DNA of 64,000 nucleotides from NCBI GenBank assembly GCA_026419785.1, contig JAODTK010005841.1, positions 1 through 64,000 on the forward strand. Reading direction: 5' to 3'. Below the pieces are notes generated by a model. It was not told where the DNA came from. It made no database searches and saw nothing but the letters and a program-made list of their open reading frames with translations. The position numbers were made by a program, and so were the translations under genes. The number at the start of each line of letters is the position of its first letter. Position 1 is the first letter of the stretch. Shown here piece by piece: positions 34,904-47,127 of the stretch. The DNA is from Sclerodactyla briareus. Lineage: Eukaryota > Echinodermata > Holothuroidea > Dendrochirotida > Sclerodactylidae.

Positions 34904-37900
34904 CTGTGAGGGATCGCTCGTAGCATGCTCGACTGCCTGATTTCTCTTAATACTCCATAACAGCTGCAGTGAAACCATCGGGTTCAATTCAAGCAAACAC
35001 ACTCAATTCAACGAGAGGATTCAGCTGATTGCTGCCTACGTTAGCGGAAAAATGGAGGGGAAGGGCCACTAAAGAGTCGGTCACTCCAGTACTGAAGACA
35101 TACCGCAGCGTGGCGTTCATATAATGTCCCACAACTGAAATATATGTATATTACTCTGCCATGTTACGTCTGCTTAGTATTTTTTGGTTTCAAATTGATT
35201 CATATTGGCACCACTATTGGTCACTTCATCACACATTGTGTCCACAGCCAGGTTTTATTAACTTCAAATTTTGCATTTGACCGAGTGGACCGAGTTTACC
35301 AACCAGACGCACTTGCAATCCTACAGATGATGGCACTGTTTCACAAGAAAAGACAACACTGCACATGCTTCCCTTCCCCTGCCTGTGATTGGTTTCCACG
35401 AATCCCTCATTAAAACACAAGATATTGTCCTCATCACCCTTGAAAGCAACCCCTGACTGACCCAGGCTGATAATCCTAGGCTGTCAGACGTGAGACCCAG
35501 TGAGTGCTGTCGTCGGTGGGCCTATAATCTACCATAGCTTATAGGGGCCCGTTCACGGTTACAGTAACTGAGATTATGATGAAATGGTGGTCATAGGTCG
35601 TTTGGGATACCCTCAGCATTTTGACATTGCATGAAGTGGTAGGAAACAACGATGAAAAAATAACGATCCCACCAGACAAAACTTCAGATTCCCCCCTGCC
35701 CAGTACTGATCATTCAACGCCCTCCATACATATAAAAAATAACCTAGTGAAACATAAGTACCCATGGGGATGAAATTTCCAATGAGTGGGGACAGTTTAA
35801 ACAAATGAGCCGTAACGATATCACCATAGCGAGAATCTCATACATACCCCCCTGGAATATTTTGAGCATGCACACGTCAAACAAACAGTGAACAAAGCTC
35901 ATGTGACATCGAATGTTAAACATCTGAACATGAACTGCTCCACCTCAACACCTTAATAACTTGCTCCATGCTTCACAGTATGCCTGCCTGAACAGTTTAT
36001 AGAAAAGATCACATGATAGCTTCTCGAAAGGAGAGAATGGAAAGGGAGAACATGTCAAGTCAAGGATCACAAAGCCATCCTCAAAACCTATTTCTACAAC
36101 ACTAAAATGAAAGACCACATTTTTGGCAGAACATCTAATGAAATATGAAATATACATTTTTGAAGCCTCAATTTAAACAAGTGATTGCTCTAATGGCTAG
36201 TCAAATAGATAAAAACGGGCAAATACAATGCGATAAATTTTAAAAGATACATGAAAAAAAACTGTAAAAATAAACATGACTGAGACTTGGTCGAACCCCT
36301 GCTCTGGATGAAACGTTCAAATGCTCTAGTAATGGGAAACATTTAACTCAATGATCACATGAGGTGAATTGTAGTGTCAGAAATATTTTCTTTCTATGAA
36401 ATGAGTTTATATAACCAGGCAGAAGAAAAATACTCTCTATCAAATAGTTATCTGGGCAATAAAAACGCTACTCCACATAACTATCCTTGTTTCAAGGGCA
36501 TTGGGAGAGAAAAATCAATTTGAGGTGAGGACACATAGGCATGTTCTACTGGGAGGGGGGTGGTTTTTTCCTTTTTCACAAATCAGAGAATTGTTGAAGT
36601 GGACAGTTGCAAATCTTTTCCACCACTGCAATTTTCAAAATTTTTCTATTGATGTAAGATTGTTGGGTAAATGGTTAGGTCAGATACAACAGGGCATACA
36701 GGCTTTAGTCATTTGATATTGCGAAACCGAAACTCGCACATATACTCCTTTCATTCTGACTAAAGAGTGTACTGATGGGAGGGGGGGGGAGGGGGTGCAT
36801 TTTGTGTGGTTAATTCATACTTTTTTTCATTTTATTATGGATCAGCTGTCATGCAATCATCCTGGTACAATAAATACAACCACAGTTACGAACCGCTGAC
36901 GGATGCATGTGTGGGTCTACAACCGTCCATCAAATGCTTCCAAATTTTGGCGTCATGTCTGGGTCCAACCGATAAGTTATTCCGTAGGGCTATACCTTGT
37001 ATGTAGTTGATAAATGCACATCAGCCGAGCTATGCAATATTGTTTCCATTCAACTCCCCGTATCACTGTGCCATCTGCAACATTGAAAATACACGAATGG
37101 CAATAGCACATGCCGTGTATACCAGCTATAATTAAAGGTTTCACACTGTGCTGATCGCTTAGAAGTTGTGGCAGATATTTTAGAAACCATTATAACGCAT
37201 CACGCACAAGTAATTCCTGCTACACATTACAAATTCTGTGTCAATAATGTTGGTATTGTTGTGGTTATTACTTATTTGTTGTTACTTTATGTTCAAGACT
37301 TTCCACAATTGTCTAACAAATTTGGGCATAACTATGTAATCATTCGCTTATCGCTTCTTATTCACTCCATCTACATGGGGGTAATTCTATTGTCTGCATG
37401 GAGTTGGGTTGCACCTTGTCCACGCAATCACCCCCTAGTTGCACAACATCCTTGATGGACCGAGACGAAAAACATTGTGTGGTTGTGTTTTGACCCTAAT
37501 TACACAATATCCAAGGACATTAGAGGCACTGTGTTGTAATTAGGTCATCTTTTCGAATGGGAGAAAGTAACAATTAAGACTCTTGCTTCTTAACCACCGA
37601 AAAGGGCTGTCATAGGCTCGGCGACTCTCCCGTGAAGCCAGTCTATGCTCCATATCAACCTGCAGGGAGAACGGTTTACCCCGCTGGTTTATACCAACTT
37701 CTTGACACATAATCCAGGGACAGTGGACGCATCCTCTGTATTGTGAAGATGAATAAATCAGCATCCCCCTTGGAACAGACGTCTGTTGAGAGCATCATTA
37801 GCCTCGGAACACCCTCTCATGCATCATACTGCAGAAGCTCTTTGGCATGGCTGCAAAACAGGAAAGGAACATTTGCTTCAGGCGATGATGAAGAACGGTT

Positions 37901-38979
37901 GGGTATGGTATCAGCAGCCCTCCTTGCCTGGAACATAGTGTTCAAGTCATCTTAAGGTCTCAGGAACCCCTTTCGATACTGCAGCTCTTTGACAGGGCTG
38001 TAATACGAGAAGGGAAACAAAAGGTAGGATATGATAAGGTATGGGCATCATAGGCTATTTCTTTGAACGGAGACTGTTCAGGCAACACCTCATTGAGATG
38101 CCACCCTTTCCACAGCATTTTGCAGAGGCAGAAAGCTTTAGCAAGGCTGCAAGACAGAATGCATCATTTATTTATTGTTCACTTTCGGGATGTTGTGAAC
38201 ACACAACTGTTGCACAGAAGAACCCCGCAACTTTCCTTCCCCTTTTCCCCGTTTTCTTTGTATGGATCGATCTACACTCTTTTCGTATTCTCGACATGAA
38301 ACAGCAACGGGAATTGGACAGATTTGCTGCATTTTTAATCTTTCAAACGGCATCTTAATCATTCCTGATGGTTCCAAACATCCCATGGTGAATTTGAGTT
38401 GTTTCTCTGTGTCAGATGCATCAGCGCTTCATGGTTCATCTTCATGTTGGAATATTCAAAACATCCGTCTCTGATCAATCCCGTGAAGACACAACATGAT
38501 CATATATATGTTAATAGGGTCAGCAGTGCAGTTGAAGCCAGTCTGGGCCTTGCCTCAATATAGCCCCGTCTGAAGCACTCGAAAGACAGTGTCTAGAGAA
38601 TTGGGATCAAGAACTGGCGTAGGCTTGTCAGACTTGGTCCACATCCCTAGTATCTTTAAATCCTATGAGCAAGTTGCCCCAAGCGATGAGGCACCTCTTG
38701 TCTGGGTCAACTACAACCAGTACACCCAGACTTATGGTGTTGAAGAGTTCTGCAGAATACCCTGTCAATTTAGAGATGTTAAAGGATCAAATTGCAGGAG
38801 AATTATAAAGGGCTGATATATTTGCTAGAGAAAAACTGAATGCGTCAGTCCAAACGGCAAGTTGATACAACATTCCGTTACAGAGTTACAGTCCTTCCAG
38901 TCTGTGCGGATGGTACTGTGCCGCAAGACCGAAAAAAGCATCCCATCAGCGATAATGAATGATGGTCAATTTCACACAT
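34904..38979. other. no gene firmly recognised
   Basis: Several frames of 60-105 codons exist, but none has both good splice borders and a recognisable product. The best is at 38589-38816 (LVHIPSIFKSYEQVAPSDEA core), with a second plausible frame on the same strand, so it is left uncalled. At 37800-38160 three segments share a GCAGAAGCTCTTTGGCATGGCTGCAA-like phrase, perhaps a faint triplication. Repeat traces: GAGTGGGGACAGTTTAAACAAATGAGCCGTAACG at 35787-35820, similar to 1710-1741. Confidence 0.3.
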
Positions 38980-39265
38980 TATTTTCATCTTGAGAAGCAT
39001 TTAGTCTATGGGAAGAAGATGCTGTAGTAGTGGGTGGTGGGTGTGATGGGTAATTTGGTGAGAAAGACAACAGAGTTTCTGTTAAATGTTGACTTATTCA
39101 AACAAAATGAAAAATGAAATAATGACATAACTCCAGGTTGTCCAAGTGTGACGGAAGGCGTTATGGTGCAATTGGTTCTCCCCAAATTATTGCATAATGG
39201 ACCAAACTTTGAAGGCTAATAATTCCAAAATAGGAAAATCGTATTGAAAAGGGGTTTGGACCTAT
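38980..39265 (+). repeat. dispersed repeat pair, copy 1 (with 45.6 kb)
   Basis: Ordered matches with 45600-45885: AGTCTATG.GA.GA.GATG, GTGATGGGT, TGTTGA.TTA.TT.AA..AA, CAATTGG.TTCTCCC.AAATT..TTCATAATGGAC, TGAAGG..AATAA.TCCA.AA..GGAAA, GAAA.GGGGTTTGGA. Class unknown, non-coding, same orientation as copy 2. Confidence 0.55.
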
Positions 39266-39960
39266 AAATACAGTTTTCCATTCTCCAAGATATATACCTT
39301 GTGGATGTTGACTACAAGCCTGCATGGTCCTTTAACAAAACCATAGTCTTTTGTTTTCCCCTAATCGAATATGATAGAAGAGCACGCCCATATGCTGTTG
39401 ACTGACTATATTAGGCTAAAAATTAATGTCATTTTGGGAAACACTACTTTGTATCAAAATTTGACCCTTCATCACTTTTCTAGGTATCAGTTTGGGATTT
39501 TGGGTGAAATTGGGGACCTGTTTTCAGGAGAGGGGCCAACTATTCAAGGACAAAAGATGGGAGGAAGTCCAGAAAGTGACATCCCTTCCCAAGGCTGTAA
39601 CCTATAACAAGAGGATACTGGTTTTCTAGGTATCTCCACCCCCCACCTCAGTGCATTCTCAATTAGATGTTAAGTTTTATCCTATGTGTCACAATTGTCA
39701 CAACAGCTTTGAAGAGTCGATGAGTTGAAGCTATGACAATCATGATGACATTCTTGACAAAGATAACATTGATGGAATCATCGCCTGGACATGGAAGGAG
39801 TATCCAATCACTCACTCTGTTCCCTCACATTCGTCGTGAACCGTGAGATGGCGACAGCTAGATTGTGAGATGAGTGCCGTGTTGCGTGACCTCTCGGCGT
39901 GCGGTACCTGCCACAAAAAAAATAAAGTTAAATGAGTAATCAGCAAACAACGGGTTACCT
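39266..39960. other. no gene recognised
   Basis: A frame of 78 codons at 39371-39607 has no splice border or recognisable motif. Nothing else is supported. Confidence 0.35.
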
Positions 39961-40058
39961 GGGGATATGGGAGGACCGGAATGGGGGTGGGCGGTGAGGG
40001 GGTGGGGGAAGATACGGAAGGGGGTGGGGGAATCCAAGGAGGTGGAGGGAGGATGAGG
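39961..40058 (+). repeat. G-rich tract with G-quadruplex pattern
   Basis: At least eight runs of three to six G are separated by one to eight bases on the plus strand, for example GGGGGTGGGCGGTGAGGGGG. This satisfies the usual four-run quadruplex pattern several times over. Unlike the homopolymer G runs elsewhere in the window, this tract has spaced short runs, so it is less likely to be a sequencing artefact. Confidence 0.7.
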
Positions 40059-40974
40059 ATATCATTCTTCTGTACTCTGAACTGCAGTCAACAGTCAATG
40101 GCACCAATAATGTCCTGCCCCCCCATTGTGAGAGCAGCCTAGCAAATTTAAATTGCTCCTCTTGAGAGTTCCATCTCTGTTCTGGGTTATGAGGTTCCAG
40201 ATTGGGAATGACACCTACTTCTCTAACCAGCGGTTATGCATCGTCAATAGTAGTAAACCAGTGCCCTGGACAGTACACCTGGGGATAGCTATGCAATTGC
40301 CACGATTGGACCAAGGGATGTGCACATGATTCCATCCGCTATGCAGTGGAAGAGTGACAGGTCTTTCTTTTTGCAGGTATTTGCACAGGAATTAGCTAGA
40401 TAATTGTTTTTGTCCGGGGGGGGGTTTGCCCCGAGTTCAGCCGGAATGTTGGTTTAGTAGAAACGTCGCCCATTATGCCCGGGAATGCCTTTGGGGTGGT
40501 GCATCAAATGGACAGCCCCGCATCACCAGGCATGTTACAATTGAAAACTCAAGATAGGATCATTTCAGTACACTCAGTCGTTCTTGCAGTTGTGGGGTCA
40601 GGGGTGTTCTTTTAATTTCACATTTCCTTCACTGCCCACTAGCATGTGCCTTGGTGAGCTAAATGTCAACTTAAGTATGATGGTCATCAGAAAAAAAACC
40701 ATCTTTTCATAGTTCTATTGAGAATGTTATCAAAAGATGCAAATGGCCTCTGCATGCTGGAAATTGAATCCAATGACAGTAGAAAAATTAGGTTTTGTAC
40801 ATTTACCACAGAGGGGCTCTTGTGAAGAAGCCACAAGGATTTTTTTCGGTCAAGAGATTGTGAGTGAATTCCCATAAACAACTGCGCATCTTAAAGATAC
40901 TAAAAACGTGGCACGCCTAAAAACATGCACGACGTGAAGAGTGCAGTGTTTCAATTTTAACGTGCGCATTTACC
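40059..40974. other. no gene or repeat recognised
   Basis: No supported coding, RNA or repeat feature. Confidence 0.35.
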
Positions 40975-41214
40975 GTGATTGGGCGAAAGCCGTACAAAAA
41001 GGATGCACACTTGCGAGTATGTTCTCTACTAAAAAGACAGAGTGCACGGTTGGTTATGTTCATGGGAATTGTTAGGAAGCGCGATCGCACCTTGGTGATT
41101 TTTCTGAAAATGAACGGTGCCGGTATTCTGCCGGGGTATTATAGTGAACTACTGATGTCGATTAAAATGCAGAAAAAATCATGGATCAAACAGATTCTTG
41201 GTGAGGATCAATAG
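40975..41214 (+). pseudogene. possible DDE (mariner-like) transposase fragment
   Basis: An open block of 79 codons begins with a basic KPYKKDAHLRVCSLLKR part, then RLVMFMGIVRKRDRTLV, a YYSELLMSIKMQKKSWIKQI part and a stop after GEDQ. The spacing of a (V)MF.G.V-like strand, a phosphate-loop-like turn, a Y..LL segment and a W after it resembles the part of mariner-type DDE transposases that precedes the second catalytic aspartate. The catalytic residues themselves lie outside the fragment or beyond the stop. No start context, terminal repeats or downstream homology were found. It could be a chance open frame. Confidence 0.4.
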
Positions 41215-41981
41215 GACATAAGATTCAAAAAGGAAGATCCATGAATGACCATTGTACTTACTATCTAGGGGGGTGGGTAGGGGGAACAATTGCAACGGAG
41301 TGAAGGACACTCACCGACTACACAGTAAATACGGAAGTTCTGCAAAACAGACTAACAGAAAAATATAAAGAGGTATATCAAATATATTGTTTTTTGTTTA
41401 TTTTATATTACATTCAAATCTCACATCCACCTAAAACGACTTTAGCACAGATTACCCCCCCCCCCCCTTCCCCCCTGTGATTGTCACAAGGGGAAATCCC
41501 GACACAACCACCCATTTGGCCTTATGGGACAACGCATCGCTGATGTGAAATGCGGTCGAGCAGTTGGCTTTGTAATGTAATAAATAGCAAGATGGAAATG
41601 GCATATATGGACCATTGGTCTCTAGTTTATGACCTGTCTTTGATCAGACTTCACTAGCCTAAGTTAATCACTCACCAGATTCCTTACGGGCCGCAAAGGT
41701 TGTCATGTGTGAGTATATTATGATCCAGACCAAATAACCAATGAAGTGGATTAGAAGGATTTAAATGAGTGATAGGGGATGATGTATCATTATATGTTTT
41801 GTATACTAGCAAAATCCATGTACTCAAACACACTGAGTACACACATTCAAACACCTAAAAATCGGCAAATTATCGTGAACTCTCGAGAGTACAGTTCAAA
41901 TGGTACGGAATAATAACTTAACAAATTTGATCTGAAGTCTATGCTTCAGTTCAACTGGTATGGGATGGTAATAACAAATTC
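41215..41981. other. no gene recognised; C-rich run
   Basis: A poly-C tract at about 41456-41467 and AT-rich sequence. Nothing coding is supported. Confidence 0.35.
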
Positions 41982-42539
41982 CAGGCATTGCAACAGGCCC
42001 ATGAAAAAAAGTAGATAAAAAGTAGGTAGGAAATTTTCAAAAGTAGAGGAAAGTAGGATTTCGATTGGAAACTGGCAGGAGGAGTGAAGTAGGACCTTCA
42101 TTGAGTCTCAGAAGTAGTCTCTGTCGATATCACCAGAGGGATTAGACTATCACACGAGAGTCATGTGTAGCTTTACTAACCACACATACCAGCCCAAATA
42201 TGGAAAAAAAACAAGATATCACAATTTATTTCCCGTTCTTCTCGTTATTATCAAATCAATAGGAGAATGTGAATCGTCACACATGAGGGACAGACAACCT
42301 GAAAACCATACAATTAACTGCTCATAGCTTGGGTTAAGTCTGTAGTACATGCTGAATGATTCCAGTGATATTCCTCTAACAGCCTTCATTATTCGCAAGG
42401 GGATTGACAATTACTGGGAGATCAAGATAATTTATACCACTTCAAAGCCGGCTTGAAACTTACTGACGAAGACTAAACAGGATCTGATTACAGTGGCTAA
42501 TTAGCCAGTGCGCAGGAGAGGATCTGAAGGTACTGTAGT

Positions 42540-42960
42540 GTCACTTTGGGGAAAAAAAATTGAAGTAATGTTCATACACTGTTCATGTATCATGACATTG
42601 TCAACACATGTTTCCTTTCAAAACAGTGATCAGAGGGCACTCTACGGAAATGCAAAATCTCATTGGAAATCTTGGGTGATACAGTATTGTTCATTTCGCA
42701 CCCACACATAACCTTCATTTCAAATCCACAATCTTCATCAAAAGATGTTTTCCCCATGAATCCTCATTTCTGGGTTTTACCCTAGCAAAGTTGATGCAGC
42801 AAATTCCACATTTTCGAATTCTTTTGCCCAATTTTTTTTGAAGTAAAACCCTGTGATTATCAGTAGCGAATGTCATACACTGTTCACTCAGTCATTATCA
42901 GACATTGTCAACACATGCTCCTTTCAAAAGTGAAAATATAGCAACATCTAGATTGTTCAT
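42540..42960. repeat. diverged tandem duplication, period about 312 bp
   Basis: TCATACACTGTTCA..TCAT..ACATTGTCAACACATG.T.CCTTTCAAAA occurs near 42569 and 42882, each preceded by a GAAGTAA.. stretch. Both lie inside the 2.7-kb element. Confidence 0.6.
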
Positions 42961-43384
42961 TATGTAACCTTTGAGTCTATAGCAACTAATTGACTAGGGA
43001 AGGTTTTTTTAGTAGGCAGCTGCTTGATAAAGACATGATTTTTTGATGACTCGCCCATTCAATACTATCAGTGTCACTTCTTACTATTTCGGGTGGTAAA
43101 ACCAAGACCCAGGACCACATACTCTACAAAATTGGTTTGGCCAAAATGATGACTTTATGCACTACTACAAAACATTTGTGATTTCTATGATTTTCTTTCT
43201 AATCTCTTTTAACTTATGGGTTACCATACCAATATATTATATCACAATCAATGTACTTAACAGTTATCTGCACTATTTACAAGCAGGAACATGAACATGG
43301 ACAACGGAGTAGTCCACTTGGCACACTTAGGCAAGAGCCTGTTGAAAAGTATTGCATATTTCCGGTGTTTCTCTTCCTAATTCC

Positions 43385-43745
43385 TTTGCCTCTTTCCGAC
43401 ATTCTTAAGTTTCTCACGGCTCAGTTTCATTTCCTGTGTGACAACATCTAGAACTTGGACTACAGTGATTCTCTCATGTCCTTTGGCCTTTATGGCTTCT
43501 GTAGTCGCTTATATTCACCTCGCCATATACTTCTCCTCTGCATACTGTCATCCTTACACCTGTCCTGTTTTCTTTTTTGAGGAGTCTACTCTGTCCAGTA
43601 TGATTTTTTCTTCTTCCAGAGCTTCCCTTGAACCTGCTTCTCTCTTGACTTCTTTTTCCTTTTGTTCTTTGAACCGCTGTTGCTCTGACCGAGTTCTCTC
43701 TCTTCCTCTTCTTCCAATCTTGCAGCAAGCGAGGCCTTCATCATT
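43385..43745 (-). pseudogene. broken coding traces, charged coiled-coil-like
   Basis: On the minus strand a frame starting near 43742 (MKASLAARLEEEE) runs into a second frame with SEQQRFKEQKEKEVKREAG and EEEKIILDRVDSS. After stops, a third piece near 43505-43388 reads VVQVLDVVTQEMKLSREK and ends at a TAG. The first two pieces together would form a highly charged helix. They are offset by one base, which may be an assembly error or decay. A further frame at 44412-44197 (QLPDEKLVGERHIE core) may belong to the same product. The family is not recognised. Position inside the TIR element suggests an element-encoded protein. Confidence 0.4.
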
Positions 43746-44452
43746 TGGAGGTCACAGACATCTCATGGGCAGTTCCAGAACCATGGCCGGACTGCATCTT
43801 TGACTCATCTTTCAAAAAAATGATAACTGGCAGCACAACAGTCTCGTTTCATTGGTCCATTGCCTGATGTTCTCTGACAAGAGCGCTCACTTCTGCATTA
43901 CCATGGACAAGACAAGTGAAGCCTTGACCATCTTAGGAAGTACCATACATCTGTGACCCCCATGATTTATCTAATTCACACCTGTCCTCTAGTAATGGTC
44001 AATCCAGGTGTACTCTGTACTGGATGTTCCCTGCCTTCTTTGTACCCAATCCTCTGGGATTTCCTGGTCCTGTTAGATTTTCCATTCATCTGTCAAGTCT
44101 CTATTTTCTTGGGGTCCCACTTGTGGCATCTTCCAGGCTGTCTGCTGGACTGCCTGGACTCCACTCTCATGCTTCGTAGAATGAGGATAAGCGACATCAG
44201 GTCCCTTCAGATCTCTTTTCCAACAGGACTATGGTGAAGAGGTAGCCGTTGCTTCTGGTAATTTCCTCTGTCTCTGTGGGCCTTGTTGGTGCTCTGGTTT
44301 CCATTTCCCTAGAACTGTGTTCAATGTGCCTCTCCCCTACAAGCTTTTCATCTGGTAGCTGATTCTCCTTCTTTGTCGTTCCAAAGTTGAGCTGCTTGCC
44401 CTCTCTTACCAACTACTCTTGCCACAGGAAGCGAAGCATGAGACGGCGGACT

Positions 44453-44484
44453 CAGACTGACAGCTTGAGCTGTCAGTCAGTCTG
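44453..44484. repeat. short near-perfect palindrome
   Basis: CAGACTGACAGCT, a two-base centre, then AGCTGTCAGTCAGTCTG form a hairpin whose arms differ by one GTCA step. It lies inside the 2.7-kb TIR element and may be a subterminal binding or recombination structure; no function is shown. Confidence 0.7.
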
Positions 44485-44774
44485 AAACCTCAATACTAGC
44501 TAGTAGCTACTTCTGAGAATTAGCAATTTGGTGTTTATTGCTGGAAATTTTGTGATGAATAATTACTAGGATTCATTTTATCGAGCAAACTTTAGTAAAA
44601 GTCGGAGAAAGTAGGATTTTCAGAAAAATGTAGGAGAAGTAGGAGGAAAGGTCAAAAAGTAGAGAGTTTGAAAAAAGTATGAGCCTGTTGCATGCCTGAC
44701 ATTCTGATCCTGATAGTCTAATGCTTCATAGGATTGTTCTTGTTTCACATAATAGATCTCTTAGACCGACTTAC

Positions 44775-45038
44775 TTGTGCCCACTGGTATTTTACTCGAA
44801 CTAACTGATTCCACAGAACATCTGTTACTCCCATACTTACCCTAACCATTCCATAGTCAACTTCAGTGTCTTTCTTGACTTCCCTTTGCCGAAAGAGGGT
44901 ACCTTCTGGCCAACCATGTGCATTGAATGCGGCTTGCCCTAAGCCCTGGCGTAGAAGTTGTGTCCCCTTAAGTGGAGGTCGTCCATATAGTGGTAGGAGT
45001 AAAATAATGAAGCCAGCCACGAACAGCACAGCACAGAC
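44775..45038 (-). CDS. internal exon with membrane segment
   Basis: On the minus strand the acceptor GATTTCACAG (ending at 45039) is followed by 88 open codons, phase 0 at both ends, up to a consensus donor CACAA|GTAAGT. It opens with a hydrophobic VLFVAGFIILLLPLY segment, a probable membrane helix, then a loop with GRPPLKG, GHGWPEG-like turns (NAHGWPEGTLF) and an acidic-to-basic stretch KKDTEVDYGMVR. A second perfect donor, AGG|GTAAGTATG, lies in frame at 44840, so an alternative exon 44841-45038 of 66 codons is possible. The product is not recognised. It may be a single-pass or multi-pass membrane protein. Confidence 0.65.
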
Positions 45039-45599
45039 CTGTGAAATCAGGTAAATTTGGATTGATCGTGAGTGATCCTCGCGATTTGGGATTTCAAATC
45101 CATATGAAACATGTATATAATTGATGAAACTTTAACCCAGTGTCCTCTCCTCCTTCCTCAAGTTGTTTTGTTCGTTAGAAAATAACCTACTTGCAACAGT
45201 TTCCTAAAGTGTGGCAGCCTGCAGCGAAACAAAGCTTTTACCGATCATCCCCATGCAGAATTGATTCCTTACACGACGCTGCCTTAACAGAACTACGCTG
45301 CGAAATTTCAAACTTTGTTTGCCTGCAGTTCACCACTATCAACATTCTTGTCAAACTACTAGGGGGGTGGAACATGAAGAACAATTTTCTTGTTCTTTTG
45401 GCAAATTGGTTGGCGGGTTATTCATCCAGTTACAAATACACAGATCCAATGAGGCCATGAATTTGTTTCCCCAATAGGAACAATGGAGTGATTATTTTTT
45501 TGAGGAGCATCGTGTCATAAAATAATAATTGTCATATACTTGCAGAAAACGATCCTGCAAATATGCTTTGGTTCCTATGAAAATGCACAACATATTCAA
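45039..45599. other. probable intron; no feature recognised
   Basis: No exon or repeat is supported. On the minus strand the last bases before 45038 form the acceptor of the membrane-segment exon. Confidence 0.35.
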
Positions 45600-45885
45600 C
45601 TTTAAAAATAATCAGTCTATGAGAGATGATTGCTGTGATGGGTCGGTACACTGTAGGTGTTGATAGTTTACTCATAAGGAAAGACGACGACCTTCTGTGG
45701 AATGTTGATTAGTTTAACACAATCAAGCAATGGAATCATAACCTAATTATCAGTGTTAGTCCAACTGACCATCAGTTGTTTATTGTGCAATGGGATTCTC
45801 CCTAATTCTCTTCATAATGGACAAGGCTCTGAAGGTCAATAACTCCACAAAGGAACATCCTATGGAAATGGGGTTTGGAACTTTT
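45600..45885 (+). repeat. dispersed repeat pair, copy 2 (with 39.0 kb)
   Basis: Same ordered motifs as 38980-39265, including CATAATGGACAA.GCTCTGAAGG and GAAATGGGGTTTGGAACTTTTAT. The two copies differ by many substitutions, so the duplication or insertion events are old. Confidence 0.55.
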
Positions 45886-47119
45886 ATCCATGCGAATGAA
45901 TTATAAGCCTGTTCTTGTTTTTCTTTCTTTTTTTTTGGCTGCCTCAGCTTCTGCTCTTTGCAAACCTCTTAAGTTGGTAAGAAAACAATGAAAATCTTTA
46001 CCTTGTTGCAGTGCAGAAGAATGCAGAGTGGTAACATGATGCTTTGCAAGCAAACATCCCTGGATTCATAATCCAGCAGTCATGAAGATTTTCTTCTCCC
46101 TAGGTGGCTGTACTTTACAGTTCACACAGGCGATGTCCTTGTCTTCATGCGGTTCTGCTGTCGATGCAGTGTGAGGTGGATAGAATGGGCGTAGGAAGTT
46201 AAGGCGCGAAAACAAAGGGTTTGTTACAGGATAGTGTTGCGAAATAGAGTCTGCGTCAAGTCAATCGACTCGACAAAACAACGTGGCCTACAAGAACGAA
46301 AGTTGCAATCCAATTCCCACTTTCCTGAAACAACTAGAATCATGTGTCGATGCATTACGAGTAGTCAGGTCCTGGTTGTGCACCCAATGGTTTCGTTTCG
46401 GAGGGGATGTAAAAATGCAGTTCTGGTAGCCCGGTTGGGATTGGTTTATACAAGCCTGCCTTAATATCCTCTGAGCACTAGTCGAGAAGAGAAGGCAAGT
46501 TGTATCGCCGGTGCTCTGGTTCCGTTATCAATATGGCCAGTAAGAGTTCCTGATGAGCCTCACGTGGCTTCCTGAATTCATACATTCAAATCAAATCTAC
46601 AAGGCTATGCATAATTTGCACGCCTGTACATGACTCATCATCTGGACACCTAAAGAGTAACCTGGTGCTGGTGTGGTGCAAGTCACTGTGCCATGGTCAG
46701 TGTTTTTTATCTGTGCTCTATTCTTTTTTTTTGGCAGTCAAAAGAAACAGTACAACAGGATATTCTACTGAGTTGGGTCCTATTTGTAGACCTGTGGCAC
46801 TGCCATTCAAATCACAACATAATCTTAAAATTCTACCTACTTGAATTATCCCAAAAATGTCAAAATGATTCTTCCAGCTCAATATCGGACATTCAGTCTT
46901 GTTTTTTGCCATACAGCCTCCCATAAAGGCCTCCCTGTAGCCTTTATGGTTTGTCCATCATATTAGGCAAAGTTTGGAAATCAAAAAAACAGACTCATTG
47001 AGAGGGAATATCAGAATACAATGGACCCAAACATCTTTAAGGCTGTCATGGTGAATATATCTGGAATGCATATTTACCAAACCTGGTATGGTAATGGGGA
47101 ATAGAAGGGGTATTAAGCA
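45886..47119. other. no gene or repeat recognised
   Basis: Frames of up to 77 codons occur (46234-46464, 46693-46926) without borders or recognisable motifs. Nothing is called. Confidence 0.35.
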
Positions 47120-47127
47120 GTATTAGG

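Larger units (their letters stand above)
41982..44698. mobile_element. 2.7-kb TIR element with AGTAGG-rich ends
   Basis: The left end CAGGCATTGCAACAGGCCCAT and the right end, read inverted as CAGGCATGCAACAGGCTCAT, are terminal inverted repeats that differ by one indel and one substitution. Just inside both ends, on the plus strand, lie several copies of AGTAGG or AGTAGA (about six at 42010-42120, about five at 44605-44670) in the same orientation. Flanks read ACAAATTC at the left and ACATTCTG at the right, possibly an 8-bp target duplication with damage. The interior carries minus-strand coding traces at 43385-43745 and perhaps 44197-44412, a hairpin at 44453 and a 312-bp internal duplication. 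It is probably a decayed DNA transposon; superfamily not determined. Confidence 0.6.

Noticed and set aside
38589..38816. 75-codon plus-strand frame with SIFKSYEQVAPSDEAP
   Set aside because: Two different frames on the same strand look equally protein-like and no good splice borders were found, so no exon is called.
43438..43803. 121-codon plus-strand frame
   Set aside because: It is antisense to the more convincing charged coiled-coil traces on the minus strand inside the 2.7-kb element.
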